Of a stretch of 7,563 nucleotides of DNA, positions 1 to 6,146 are shown piece after piece. The stretch comes from Thermodesulfovibrio sp. GTDB lineage: Bacteria; Nitrospirota; Thermodesulfovibrionia; Thermodesulfovibrionales; JdFR-85. The notes under the pieces are model-generated. The model had not been told where the DNA came from and searched no databases. It saw only the letters and a program-made list of their open reading frames with translations. Position 1 is the stretch's first letter. Every line of letters starts with the position of its first letter. Made by a program: the position numbers and the translations under genes. The stretch spans positions 1-7,563 of the forward strand of contig JALUSH010000240.1 in NCBI GenBank assembly GCA_027016675.1, in the 5' to 3' direction.

Positions 1-13
1 GGTCTTGCTTTTT
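1..13. repeat. Left arm of inverted repeat bracketing the RAYT gene
   Basis: GGTCTTGCTTTTT at the window edge is the exact reverse complement of 883-895. It overlaps the last codons of the transposase gene. The match stops at base 14 on the inner side. The outer side lies outside the window, so the repeat may be longer than 13 bp. Confidence 0.75.
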
Positions 14-855
14 TCTATTTCAACTCTTTGCACTATCCTGCTTACAGTAGAATAATGTACATCTATCATGTCGGCTATCTCCTTTAAGGTATACCCATAA
101 TTAACATGCGCTTCATAAATTCTCTTTTCTAATTGTTTCTTGTTTTTTACTTTTAACACTTCTTCCAAAGAAGGTCTTGCCAAATATCTCTGAATCTTCG
201 GTATCTCTTTTATCTGCTCCTTCTCTTTCAATAAGCCCTTTATCCTCTCCACGAAATCGTCTCTTCCAAGCACAATCTGCCCCCTCACTTCCTTTAAAGG
301 TGCTTTCCCGATTCCTGCCCTCACAAATTTCCTAAATTCTCTCTTTGCCTCACTGATATTTTGGCCAAACTGTGACAGTATCCAATTAATACTAAGGCAT
401 TCTATTGGTTTTGTCTTACCGACAGTACCTCTATAACTACTCCATTTCCACTCATTGGGATCATGAGTTAGTCCAGCCCTGACAGGATTAAGAACAATAT
501 ACCGACATAGTTCAAGTAAATAACTCTCTTTATCTACCAGTATAGCCTTAAACCTGCCCTGAAAAAGATGTCCTACCCTGTTGTGTCTTTTGTTGAACCT
601 TTGAGTATAGATGCCGTTGAGTTGTCTCATACCAATAGACAGGTTCCCATCAGGAGTCTCCACAATCAGGTGGTAATGATTATTCAGAAGACAATAGGCG
701 TGTAAGAGCCAGTTGTATCGTTTAACTACATGACAAAGTATAGCCAAAAACTCTTTGAAGTCATTTTCATCTAAGATGATATTTTGTTTGGCGTTACCTC
801 TAGAGGTAATATGGTATACAGCGCCTGGAAATTCTATTCTCAAAGGTCTGGCCAT
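1..855 (-). CDS. REP-associated tyrosine transposase (RAYT, Y1/HUH family), open at the left window edge
   Basis: The reverse strand reads through 285 codons from ATG at 855 to the window edge without a stop. The N-terminus (MARPLRIEFPGAVYHITSRG) is the classic opening of Transposase_17/Y1_Tnp proteins. The HUH metal-binding motif is H60-Y61-H62 in LLNNHYHLIVE. The likely catalytic tyrosine is Y119 in CRYIVLNPVRAG, and GHLFQGRFK (95-103) is another family block. The C-terminal part (about 225-278) contains a helix-turn-helix-like segment (YTLKEIADMIDVHYSTVSRI). Such proteins nick and join single-stranded DNA at REP-type hairpins. The last codons (EKSKT) lie in the left arm of an inverted repeat. 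If that arm continues outward as the right arm does (acc tga ccc), the next codon is TGA, so the protein is probably complete at 285 residues. No Shine-Dalgarno sequence is visible before the ATG. The family call is firm; current activity is unknown. Confidence 0.93.
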   Translation of the reverse strand, partial: MARPLRIEFPGAVYHITSRGNAKQNIILDENDFKEFLAILCHVVKRYNWLLHAYCLLNNHYHLIVETPDGNLSIGMRQLNGIYTQRFNKRHNRVGHLFQGRFKAILVDKESYLLELCRYIVLNPVRAGLTHDPNEWKWSSYRGTVGKTKPIECLSINWILSQFGQNISEAKREFRKFVRAGIGKAPLKEVRGQIVLGRDDFVERIKGLLKEKEQIKEIPKIQRYLARPSLEEVLKVKNKKQLEKRIYEAHVNYGYTLKEIADMIDVHYSTVSRIVQRVEIEKSKT

Positions 856-882
856 TAAAAAAGTTTAATAAAACAAGTCCGC

Positions 883-895
883 AAAAAGCAAGACC
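883..895. repeat. Right arm of inverted repeat bracketing the RAYT gene
   Basis: AAAAAGCAAGACC is the exact reverse complement of 1-13 and is followed by TGACCCC. It lies about 28 bp upstream of the transposase start codon. The two arms probably mark the ends of the mobile unit or the REP-like recognition sites of its Y1 transposase. The outer boundary on this side is not defined and may extend through the C/T-rich stretch to about 908. Confidence 0.75.
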
Positions 896-903
896 TGACC
901 CCT

Positions 904-930
904 TTTACTTTTACTCTGCCGTGCTATAAT
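904..930 (+). promoter_or_regulatory. Candidate promoter of the ribbon-helix-helix gene, probably giving a leaderless mRNA
   Basis: A perfect -10 box TATAAT lies at 925-930. A weak -35 candidate, TTTACT (904-909), is 15 bp upstream. The ATG begins at 937, only 6 nt after the -10 box, so a normal transcription start would fall on or next to the start codon. A tandem TTTTAC repeat (903-908 and 909-914) overlaps the -35 area and could be an operator for an RHH protein, but this is speculative. Confidence 0.5.
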
Positions 931-936
931 ATTATT

Positions 937-1116
937 ATGTCAGAAGAACATGAAAAACTCATAAAGACCACGGTATATCTTGAGGAAGAAGTCATTGAGG
1001 CTCTGGATGAATATGCAGAGAAATACTCAAAAGAGACAGGCCAGAGGTGGTCTCGTGGTGCTGTGGTAAGGCTTGCCCTGAGTGAGTTTTTTGCACGTCA
1101 GGGTAAGATTCTATAA
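937..1116 (+). CDS. Small ribbon-helix-helix (CopG/Arc-like) DNA-binding protein
   Basis: This 59-residue frame runs from ATG 937 to TAA 1114-1116. Residues 10-17 (KTTVYLEE) form the expected N-terminal beta strand. Residues 18-33 (EVIEALDEYAEKYSKE) fit helix A and 39-53 (SRGAVVRLALSEFFA) fit helix B of the MetJ/Arc/CopG fold, which dimerises and places the strand in the DNA major groove. A domain of about 45 residues is complete, so the gene is not obviously truncated. There is no Shine-Dalgarno sequence and a TATAAT box sits 6 nt before the ATG, suggesting leaderless expression. No toxin gene is adjacent: the right neighbour is a convergent kinase gene 6 nt away, and the left neighbour is a transposase. 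It could be a solitary regulator or an orphan antitoxin. Its target cannot be read from the sequence. Confidence 0.8.
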   Translation: MSEEHEKLIKTTVYLEEEVIEALDEYAEKYSKETGQRWSRGAVVRLALSEFFARQGKIL

Positions 1117-1130
1117 AAGCACTTATCCTG
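1099..1130 (+). terminator. Weak candidate hairpin between convergent genes
   Basis: CAGGGTAAG (1099-1107) can pair with CTTATCCTG (1122-1130) in nine pairs with one G-U wobble and a 14-nt loop, in the plus-strand transcript. The stem-loop covers the stop codons of both the RHH gene (1114-1116) and the kinase gene (1123-1125). The sequence that follows is only moderately T-rich, so this is a weak call. Confidence 0.3.
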
Positions 1131-2166
1131 TGATATACTTATTTACCTGGTGTGGCCTGAACTCCTCTGCTTTCAGGATATTCTTTGCAAGGTTCAGTAC
1201 CATTCGTCTCTGTTCAGGCCCCAGTTGAGGATAAAACACCGGATGTGCCACAACAGCAGCCCTGAAGGCATAAAAGGGCGCCACTACCTTCAGGAGTTCT
1301 CCGTCATTTGTTCTGCCAATGTATTCATCATAAAAGAGATTTAATGCCTCTTCATAGGCACCTGTCACTTTATTATGATACATGATGGAGTAAAAAATAT
1401 AGTTGATTGTTAAGGCTGTTACATCATCAGCACCATCACCCCAGGGACCACGGCTACGGTCAAGGAGCACAAAGTCTCCGTCCTTAAACCAGATATTCCC
1501 TGGATGAAAATCGCCATGAATCTGACACAACCTGTGGCTCAATCTCTTTAATACCGGTCGCCAGTCCACTGCCATCTTTTCTATCTCTGCCATCTCCTCG
1601 TAGCTCACATGACCATCAGGATAGGAATCAAAAACCCCCATGAGACATTCACCATGCCCGATTGTGTCTCTTATCTTTCTCCAGTAAAGTGCTCGAGAGT
1701 CCTTTTTTACAGTATGTATATGGGAAAGATATTCCACCATCAGGATTATCTTTTCTCTGTCCTCTTCATCAAGGTGGTCTTTCTCTTTCATAGTCTCCAG
1801 GTCCACAAAGTAGTTTGTACCCTCTGCCATCTCCATGATAAGAAAATACTCTTTACCTCCTCCGATGGATTTTATAGACCCGTCATCCATCAGGGCAATT
1901 ACATCAAAGGGTTTTACATGTTTGGGAAGCTTTCCATACTCATCATAAGCAAGCAAGAACACAGATGCCCTGTCAGCAGGGTAATCATGGCCTAACCCTT
2001 CTGGAGCAAGATCCTTTATCACATATCTCTGGATGCCCTTTGTGGTTTCGATAAAAAGGGAAAATCCAGTTCCATGAACCCCTGCGCCAAGACGTTTACA
2101 CTCCACGAGTCTTACATGTCCAAAGCGGTCTTCCAGGTATTCCTGGAGCTTCCTTGTATCAATCAT
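1123..2166 (-). CDS. Aminoglycoside phosphotransferase/choline kinase-fold small-molecule kinase
   Basis: This 347-residue protein has the APH/protein-kinase-like fold (APH family, PF01636 type). A glycine-rich loop is at 26-35 (RLGAGVHGTG), followed by the likely ATP-binding lysine K51 (YVIKDL) and a hinge at 109-115 (LIMEMAE). The catalytic loop is HGDFHPGN (217-224), with D219 as presumed base and N224 as metal ligand, and the second metal aspartate is D236 in VLLDRS. All catalytic positions are intact. It is the last gene of a tight run and overlaps the upstream phosphatase gene by 8 nt. A good Shine-Dalgarno sequence, GGGAGG (2172-2177 on the reverse strand), lies 5 nt before the ATG. 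The family phosphorylates hydroxyls on many small molecules (choline, homoserine, sugars, antibiotics). Its place beside a phosphatase and two amidohydrolase-type enzymes argues for a metabolic role rather than drug resistance. The substrate is unknown. Confidence 0.85.
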   Translation of the reverse strand: MIDTRKLQEYLEDRFGHVRLVECKRLGAGVHGTGFSLFIETTKGIQRYVIKDLAPEGLGHDYPADRASVFLLAYDEYGKLPKHVKPFDVIALMDDGSIKSIGGGKEYFLIMEMAEGTNYFVDLETMKEKDHLDEEDREKIILMVEYLSHIHTVKKDSRALYWRKIRDTIGHGECLMGVFDSYPDGHVSYEEMAEIEKMAVDWRPVLKRLSHRLCQIHGDFHPGNIWFKDGDFVLLDRSRGPWGDGADDVTALTINYIFYSIMYHNKVTGAYEEALNLFYDEYIGRTNDGELLKVVAPFYAFRAAVVAHPVFYPQLGPEQRRMVLNLAKNILKAEEFRPHQVNKYITG

Positions 2167-2794
2167 GATAGCCTCCCGGATTTATAAAATTGCCATTCAA
2201 GAGTCTGACCACTGGAAATCCATCCTCGAAGATATCTATAATGTTCAGGCATCCGTAATCCTGCTCTATCCTGAAGATATTATTCATGGACAACCCCATG
2301 AAATGACAGAGGATAATCCTGTTAACACCACCGTGTGCCACGGTCATTATACGCTCCCCCCTGTGTTTAATTAGAATCTGATCTATGGCTCTTGTAACCC
2401 GTCGAGCTACCTCCTCAGTGCTCTCTCCACCTGGAGGATTATATCTGAGAGGGTCTGCCTTCCATCTGCTGAACTCCACGGGATAGCTCCTCTCTATCTC
2501 CTTGAAGCTCATCCCTTCCCATTGGCCGAAGTTACGCTCCCGTAATTCTACAACGGATTCTGGTCTAACTCCAAGGAATCCACCCAGGATCTCTGCTGTT
2601 TTCATTGCACGACTGAGGTCAGAGGAATAAATAGCACCAATCCTGCCGTTCAGTGCCTTCAGTCTTTCCCCAAGAGCCCTGATTTCATCTTCTCCTTCAG
2701 GGGAAAGGGCAACATCAGTATGTCCCTTGTATCGTACCTCCTCTGAACCAATGGTTTTACCATGCCTTACAAGGTAGAGGATGGTCTTCCTCAC
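2159..2794 (-). CDS. Histidine phosphatase (phosphoglycerate mutase-like, CobC/PhoE type)
   Basis: This 211-residue protein belongs to histidine phosphatase branch 1. The phosphohistidine motif is LVRHGKT (8-14) with nucleophile H11. Further signatures are YKGHTDVALSPEG (22-34), YSSDLSRAMKTA (56-67) with substrate-binding R62, LRERNFGQWEG (84-94) with the likely proton-donor E86, and the second catalytic histidine H154 in TVAHGGVNR. All core residues are present. The style resembles alpha-ribazole phosphatase and broad phosphatases, but no cobalamin gene is nearby, so CobC function is not supported. The start codon is GTG, overlapping the upstream stop as GTGA, with AAGGAG 6 nt upstream, which indicates translational coupling. 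It probably removes phosphate from a small metabolite, possibly one related to the product of the adjacent kinase; that link is inferred. Confidence 0.92.
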   Translation of the reverse strand: MRKTILYLVRHGKTIGSEEVRYKGHTDVALSPEGEDEIRALGERLKALNGRIGAIYSSDLSRAMKTAEILGGFLGVRPESVVELRERNFGQWEGMSFKEIERSYPVEFSRWKADPLRYNPPGGESTEEVARRVTRAIDQILIKHRGERIMTVAHGGVNRIILCHFMGLSMNNIFRIEQDYGCLNIIDIFEDGFPVVRLLNGNFINPGGYHD

Positions 2795-3351
2795 TTTATT
2801 CTCCTTGAAATTACTTTAAATTCTTCTGTACCAGCCTTCTTCAGGATCTGAAATAGCACTGTTTCTGTACATGTTATCACTGCACCGGCATCTCTCATAA
2901 ATTCCACTGCCACAGCTTTATCGTCAGGCTTTCTGGAGGTGACAGCATCTGCAACAAGATGTACCATGTAGCCATCCTTTAAAAGATCAAGGCAGGTCTG
3001 GAGCACACAGACATGGGTTTCCATACCGGTCAGGATGACCTTTTTCCGGTCTATTTTCTTAAGGGTATCCCTGAATTGCTCAGTCTCAGAACAACTGAAG
3101 GTTATCTTCTCGATGGGAAGATTCTCTCCCAGTGCATCTTTCAGTTCAGCAACTGTGGGTCCCAGTCCCCTGGGATATTGCTCTGTAACAACCACAGGTA
3201 TATTAAACAGTTTTGCAAGCTCTACAAGGTGTAATACATTATTTACCACAGTGTCACGCTCTTTCATTACCCTTGCCAGTCTGTCCTGTACATCGATTAT
3301 CACCAGCAGTGTATCTTCCTTATTTAAGAAAAACCTCTCAATACTGTCCAC
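2791..3351 (-). CDS. Isochorismatase-family cysteine hydrolase (ISOC1/ISOC2-like)
   Basis: This 186-residue cysteine hydrolase has the intact family triad (numbered from GTG 3351): D20 in LVIIDVQ, K82 in IEKITFSC and C115 in GMETHVCV, preceded by the typical cis-peptide region. The blocks VVVTEQYPRGLGPTV, QTCLDLLKDGY, VHLVADAVTSR and the ending EFKVISRRIK closely follow the ISOC1/ISOC2 pattern, a conserved subfamily with poorly defined substrate. Relatives hydrolyse amides or ethers (nicotinamide, N-carbamoylsarcosine, isochorismate). The start was placed at GTG 3351 because the strong AGGAGG (about 3361-3366) ends directly against the longer TTG start at 3360 but lies 9 nt from this GTG. The gene overlaps the end of the creatininase-family gene by 14 nt and the phosphatase gene by 4 nt, so all are probably translated from one mRNA. 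Confidence 0.92.
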   Translation of the reverse strand: MDSIERFFLNKEDTLLVIIDVQDRLARVMKERDTVVNNVLHLVELAKLFNIPVVVTEQYPRGLGPTVAELKDALGENLPIEKITFSCSETEQFRDTLKKIDRKKVILTGMETHVCVLQTCLDLLKDGYMVHLVADAVTSRKPDDKAVAVEFMRDAGAVITCTETVLFQILKKAGTEEFKVISRRIK

Positions 3352-4060
3352 TGTTTTCAACCTCCTTTATAAAGCTTACAAGTTCATCCACGATAAGTTT
3401 GACCACCTTCCTTCCTTTTTCTGCTGAGGCCTTCGATGGGTTGCCCCAGACACCACCAGGCCAGTATTTTAATTTGTTTTTTACTATAAAGGGTTTGGGG
3501 AAGGCGGGATACTCCTCTTTTGAGGTTCCCCTGACAAGTTCGGGTCTCAGGGTCATAATAAGGGATGTCTCTATCTCACCTGCATGGGAGTCGTTCTCTG
3601 TTTCTGCTATCTCCTGAAGTCTTTCCCAGAGCAAATTGTAGGGACAGATTACCGCAATCCTGATCCCGTCAAGCTCTTCAATCAATATTTCAGCCACCTC
3701 TTTTAATGCATTAATATGAAGCCCTCCGCCATGGCCAGACAGGAGTACAAAGTTTCTCAGTCCCTTTTTATAGGCATCCCTTACAATATCAAGGGTTAGT
3801 TGTCTCAGAGTATCAGGAGAGATGGTTATTGTACCCGGATGCTGTCTTGTAGAGGTACAAACCCCATAATGTACTGGTGGTGCAATGAATACATTGCAAT
3901 GCCTTGCCACCTCCTTCAGGATCTCAACAGGTATTATGGTATCAGTTCCCAGGGGAAGGTGGTTCCCGTGTTCCTCTACAGTACCGTAGGGGATTATTAT
4001 TGTCTTTGTATGTTCAAGATTCTCAGAGAATTCCTTCATTGTTATCTCGTCAAGAAACAT
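3338..4060 (-). CDS. Creatininase-family metal-dependent amidohydrolase
   Basis: This 240-residue protein has the full length and metal-site plan of the creatininase family (PF02633), which includes creatinine amidohydrolase, the archaeal ArfB deformylase and mycofactocin MftE. Presumed ligands are E29 and H31 in GTVEEHGNHLPLGTD, D40 in the same block, H110 in LLSGHGGG and E162 in SHAGEIETS. The middle block PPVHYGVCTSTRQHPGTI is also typical. The usual GHGGN is GHGGG here, a small departure at the active-site loop. It is the first gene of the overlapping four-gene cassette. GGAGG (4066-4070, reverse strand) lies 5 nt before the ATG. The 102-nt gap from the histidine kinase gene has no clear promoter or terminator. 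Real substrates in this family are diverse (cyclic amides, formamides, peptides), so creatinine itself should not be assumed. Confidence 0.9.
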   Translation of the reverse strand: MFLDEITMKEFSENLEHTKTIIIPYGTVEEHGNHLPLGTDTIIPVEILKEVARHCNVFIAPPVHYGVCTSTRQHPGTITISPDTLRQLTLDIVRDAYKKGLRNFVLLSGHGGGLHINALKEVAEILIEELDGIRIAVICPYNLLWERLQEIAETENDSHAGEIETSLIMTLRPELVRGTSKEEYPAFPKPFIVKNKLKYWPGGVWGNPSKASAEKGRKVVKLIVDELVSFIKEVENSGQY

Positions 4061-4162
4061 TTCATCCTCCAGGATTTTTCATAAATAATAACATAATCAT
4101 CCTTAATCTCTTCAAACAAGAAATGAAGACCAGAATAAAAACTGAGAGGTTTAGCAGTATTG
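4061..4162 (-). other. Gap between sensor kinase and hydrolase cassette
   Basis: These 102 nt are AT-rich. After the kinase stop, a 4-bp stem ACTG/CAGT followed by TTTTATT is too weak to call a terminator. TTGAAG followed after 19 nt by TATTAT is a poor promoter candidate. The clear element is the GGAGG ribosome site of the creatininase-family gene. Read-through from the kinase gene is plausible. Confidence 0.4.
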
Positions 4163-5623
4163 TCAGTCCTTATAAGGAAGATAAACTGCAAAACGCGCAC
4201 CCTCACCCTGCGTGCTTTCCACCACTATCCTTCCATCATGAGATTCCACAACACCCTTTGCTACATAGAGTCCAAGACCTGTTCCAGAGCCCACATCCCT
4301 CGTTGTAAAGAATGGATCAAAGACCCGATCCAGATTCTCAGGTTCGATTCCCTCACCAGTATCCTTGAATTCCAACATTACATAGGGTTTATTATCTTTT
4401 ATGGTCTTCTTGACTGTGATATCCAGACAGCCCCCACCTCTCATTGCCTGAAAGGCATTTTCAACTATATTAATAAGGGCATCATTAAGGGACCGGGGGT
4501 CTCCATAAATTATCAGATCTTCTATATCCAGAGCAAACCTTACATCCACACTTTCAGGCTTCATAGAGAGAACAAATTTCTGGAAATCCATCAGAAACTC
4601 CGTAAGATTAAATGGCCCTTTTTCCGAATGAACAACACTCTGGTAGTAAAGCATCTTTTTTATCAGTTCTGCAGCCCTCTGAGACGAACTATTAATCTTC
4701 TCCACCCTTTCTCTGATCCTGACATCAACAGGCATGTTTAGGATGAGTTCTGCATTACCCATAATCCCCACAAGAAGATTATTAAACTCATGTGCTATCC
4801 CTGCAATCAGAGTCTGTAATGAGGCCATTTTCTGGGTCTGAAACAGCTGTTTCCTTAACCTTTCTTTCTCCGCCTGTTCTTTTAATATCCCGGTTATATC
4901 CCGACATATTTCTATAACAGCCTTTACCTCCCTTTCTCCAAACAATACAGGGGATATATGTAACTCGAAAACCCGCTCTCCCTCTGGGCACTTATGACGG
5001 TGAATTACGACCTCTGTGGTCCCTTCATTGATGACCTTCTTGATCGGACAGGGATGATCTTCACTAAGACAGGGAGCCGAACTGCTATGGGTAACTTCAA
5101 AACAGTTTTTCCCGATCAGATCGGCTTTGTTCTTATCTTTACATATCTCTACAAACCGTCTGTTTACATCTAATATTTTGTAGTCTTCTGAAATTACCAC
5201 TGCTGGGAAATACATGGAATCGAATATCTTAGTTTTATAATCAAAGAGTCTCTTGTATCTTCTCCTTTCAGTAACCAGTTCATCTATCTGCCGATTAACA
5301 TCCTGCACATTGCTATACATCAGGGCAATGAGACTGAAGGCAATAAATGTAAGGGTATTCAGCCCACCGCTCAGAGGAGACAGAAAAGTCCATATGTCCT
5401 GATTGTCTGTTAGAAGGAGAATCCTTTTGATAATATGCCCAAGTGCCCTGCCTGATGCAAATATGAACAGGGTAATTGCCTGATAATACAGATACCTGTA
5501 AAAGACAATATCTTTGTTACGTTGTTCTATAATCCTTCCTGTCCTGACTGCCTGGAAGGTGATATAGATAACAGCAAGTGAGCCTGCAATATCAATGAGT
5601 ATTTGTAAATGTAGGGAGATCAT
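4163..5623 (-). CDS. Membrane PAS-domain sensor histidine kinase
   Basis: This 486-residue kinase starts at ATG 5623, which overlaps the upstream stop as ATGA behind an AGGAAAG site; an upstream in-frame ATG at 5707 would put 28 extra residues inside the previous gene. Three membrane segments are at about 7-26, 43-63 and 80-103, followed by a charged, probably coiled linker (about 105-132). A PAS domain (about 132-244) contains cysteines C174, C185, C192 and C212 (CFEVTHS...PCLSEDHPCP). The HisKA helix has phospho-acceptor H278 in IAHEFNN, an NtrB/ZraS-like H-box. The ATPase domain shows the N-box N389 (IVENAFQAM), G1 D421-T-G-E-G, the F-box FDPFFTTR and the G2 box GSGTGLGL (about 445-452). 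Everything needed for autophosphorylation is present. No response regulator is encoded in the window, so the partner is elsewhere. The input signal is unknown; the cysteine-rich PAS suggests redox, metal or cofactor sensing, which is inference. Confidence 0.93.
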   Translation of the reverse strand: MISLHLQILIDIAGSLAVIYITFQAVRTGRIIEQRNKDIVFYRYLYYQAITLFIFASGRALGHIIKRILLLTDNQDIWTFLSPLSGGLNTLTFIAFSLIALMYSNVQDVNRQIDELVTERRRYKRLFDYKTKIFDSMYFPAVVISEDYKILDVNRRFVEICKDKNKADLIGKNCFEVTHSSSAPCLSEDHPCPIKKVINEGTTEVVIHRHKCPEGERVFELHISPVLFGEREVKAVIEICRDITGILKEQAEKERLRKQLFQTQKMASLQTLIAGIAHEFNNLLVGIMGNAELILNMPVDVRIRERVEKINSSSQRAAELIKKMLYYQSVVHSEKGPFNLTEFLMDFQKFVLSMKPESVDVRFALDIEDLIIYGDPRSLNDALINIVENAFQAMRGGGCLDITVKKTIKDNKPYVMLEFKDTGEGIEPENLDRVFDPFFTTRDVGSGTGLGLYVAKGVVESHDGRIVVESTQGEGARFAVYLPYKD

Positions 5624-6084
5624 GATTCTTTCCTGTCCACTGGTATATCTAAAGGCTCTCCTGTAATGTCTTTTATCCTGCAGAGAGCCTTTAAGAAATA
5701 CCAGCATGCCAGTACTATGAAAATATGTTCAACAATGCTGCCTGTATACCATAATATGGATGCCATATTATCTACCCTGAGATAAAGACCCTGAAACTGT
5801 GTTTTATCCATATACTCCCTGGATATGTGAGTAACAAAGGTTATAACATTCCATATCACAAAGAATAATGATGCCATCCTGAGTTCACGATATGGACTGT
5901 TTTTCTTTTCTCTACTCAGGCTGATTTTAACAAACAAGTATGTAACTGAGAAGGTAAAGAATAAATGGGCAAGTTCATGCGACAGAAGTCCCTCGGCGCC
6001 ACCATGTTCCTGTACAGCCAAGACATTTGATGGAAAAAGACAGAAAGATACAATGAAAACTAATCGCAACGCCATGGAAAGCAT
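5620..6084 (-). CDS. Small integral membrane protein paired with the sensor kinase
   Basis: I do not recognise a named family. The 154-residue protein begins with a hydrophobic signal-like segment (4-24, ending SNVLAV), then has three likely membrane helices at about 38-55, 70-87 and 108-133, and a polar C-terminal tail. Histidines H36 and H40 (HELAH), H86 and H120 lie in or at the ends of the predicted helices, a pattern that could bind heme or metal, but no established motif is present. Its stop overlaps the kinase start by 4 nt, so the two are almost certainly co-translated, and it may form part of the sensory membrane module of that kinase. No Shine-Dalgarno sequence precedes ATG 6084, and the promoter -10 box ends 8 nt before it, so the message is leaderless or nearly so. 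The fourth codon (ATG 6075) is an alternative start that still leaves an intact signal segment. Confidence 0.8.
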   Translation of the reverse strand: MLSMALRLVFIVSFCLFPSNVLAVQEHGGAEGLLSHELAHLFFTFSVTYLFVKISLSREKKNSPYRELRMASLFFVIWNVITFVTHISREYMDKTQFQGLYLRVDNMASILWYTGSIVEHIFIVLACWYFLKALCRIKDITGEPLDIPVDRKES

Positions 6085-6092
6085 AACTTTTT

Positions 6093-6121
6093 ATTATAGC
6101 CTTAAAGAGATGAAAAATCAA
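6093..6121 (-). promoter_or_regulatory. Sigma-70-type promoter for the membrane protein/sensor kinase run
   Basis: On the reverse strand, TTGATT (6121-6116) is followed after exactly 17 bp by a perfect TATAAT (6098-6093). The predicted transcription start falls within one or two bases of the ATG at 6084, leaving no room for a ribosome-binding site. It is the only convincing minus-strand promoter seen ahead of the six-gene run. Confidence 0.65.
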
Positions 6122-6146
6122 TTTTAATTACAAAGTTTCAGACGAC

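Noticed and set aside
937..1116. A toxin-antitoxin pair built on the RHH protein
   Set aside because: No toxin-like frame is adjacent on the same strand; the neighbours are a transposase and a convergent kinase gene.
1123..2166. Reading the APH-fold kinase as an antibiotic-resistance gene
   Set aside because: It overlaps a metabolic gene run and shows no resistance-specific signature; the fold covers many metabolite kinases.
3352..3360. TTG start of the isochorismatase-family gene at 3360
   Set aside because: The AGGAGG site ends directly at this TTG with no spacer; GTG at 3351 has a 9-nt spacing.
2791..4060. A complete creatinine degradation pathway (creatininase plus N-carbamoylsarcosine amidase)
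   Set aside because: The isochorismatase member looks ISOC1/2-like rather than like carbamoylsarcosine amidase, and no hydantoinase or sarcosine oxidase is present.
4160..4741. A 193-codon plus-strand open frame inside the histidine kinase gene
   Set aside because: It is antisense to the conserved HisKA and ATPase domains and has no recognisable motif or ribosome site; a coding shadow.
5624..5707. Upstream in-frame ATG of the histidine kinase adding 28 residues
   Set aside because: The extension is highly basic, lies wholly within the preceding gene, and the ATGA overlap at 5623 with its own ribosome site is a better start.
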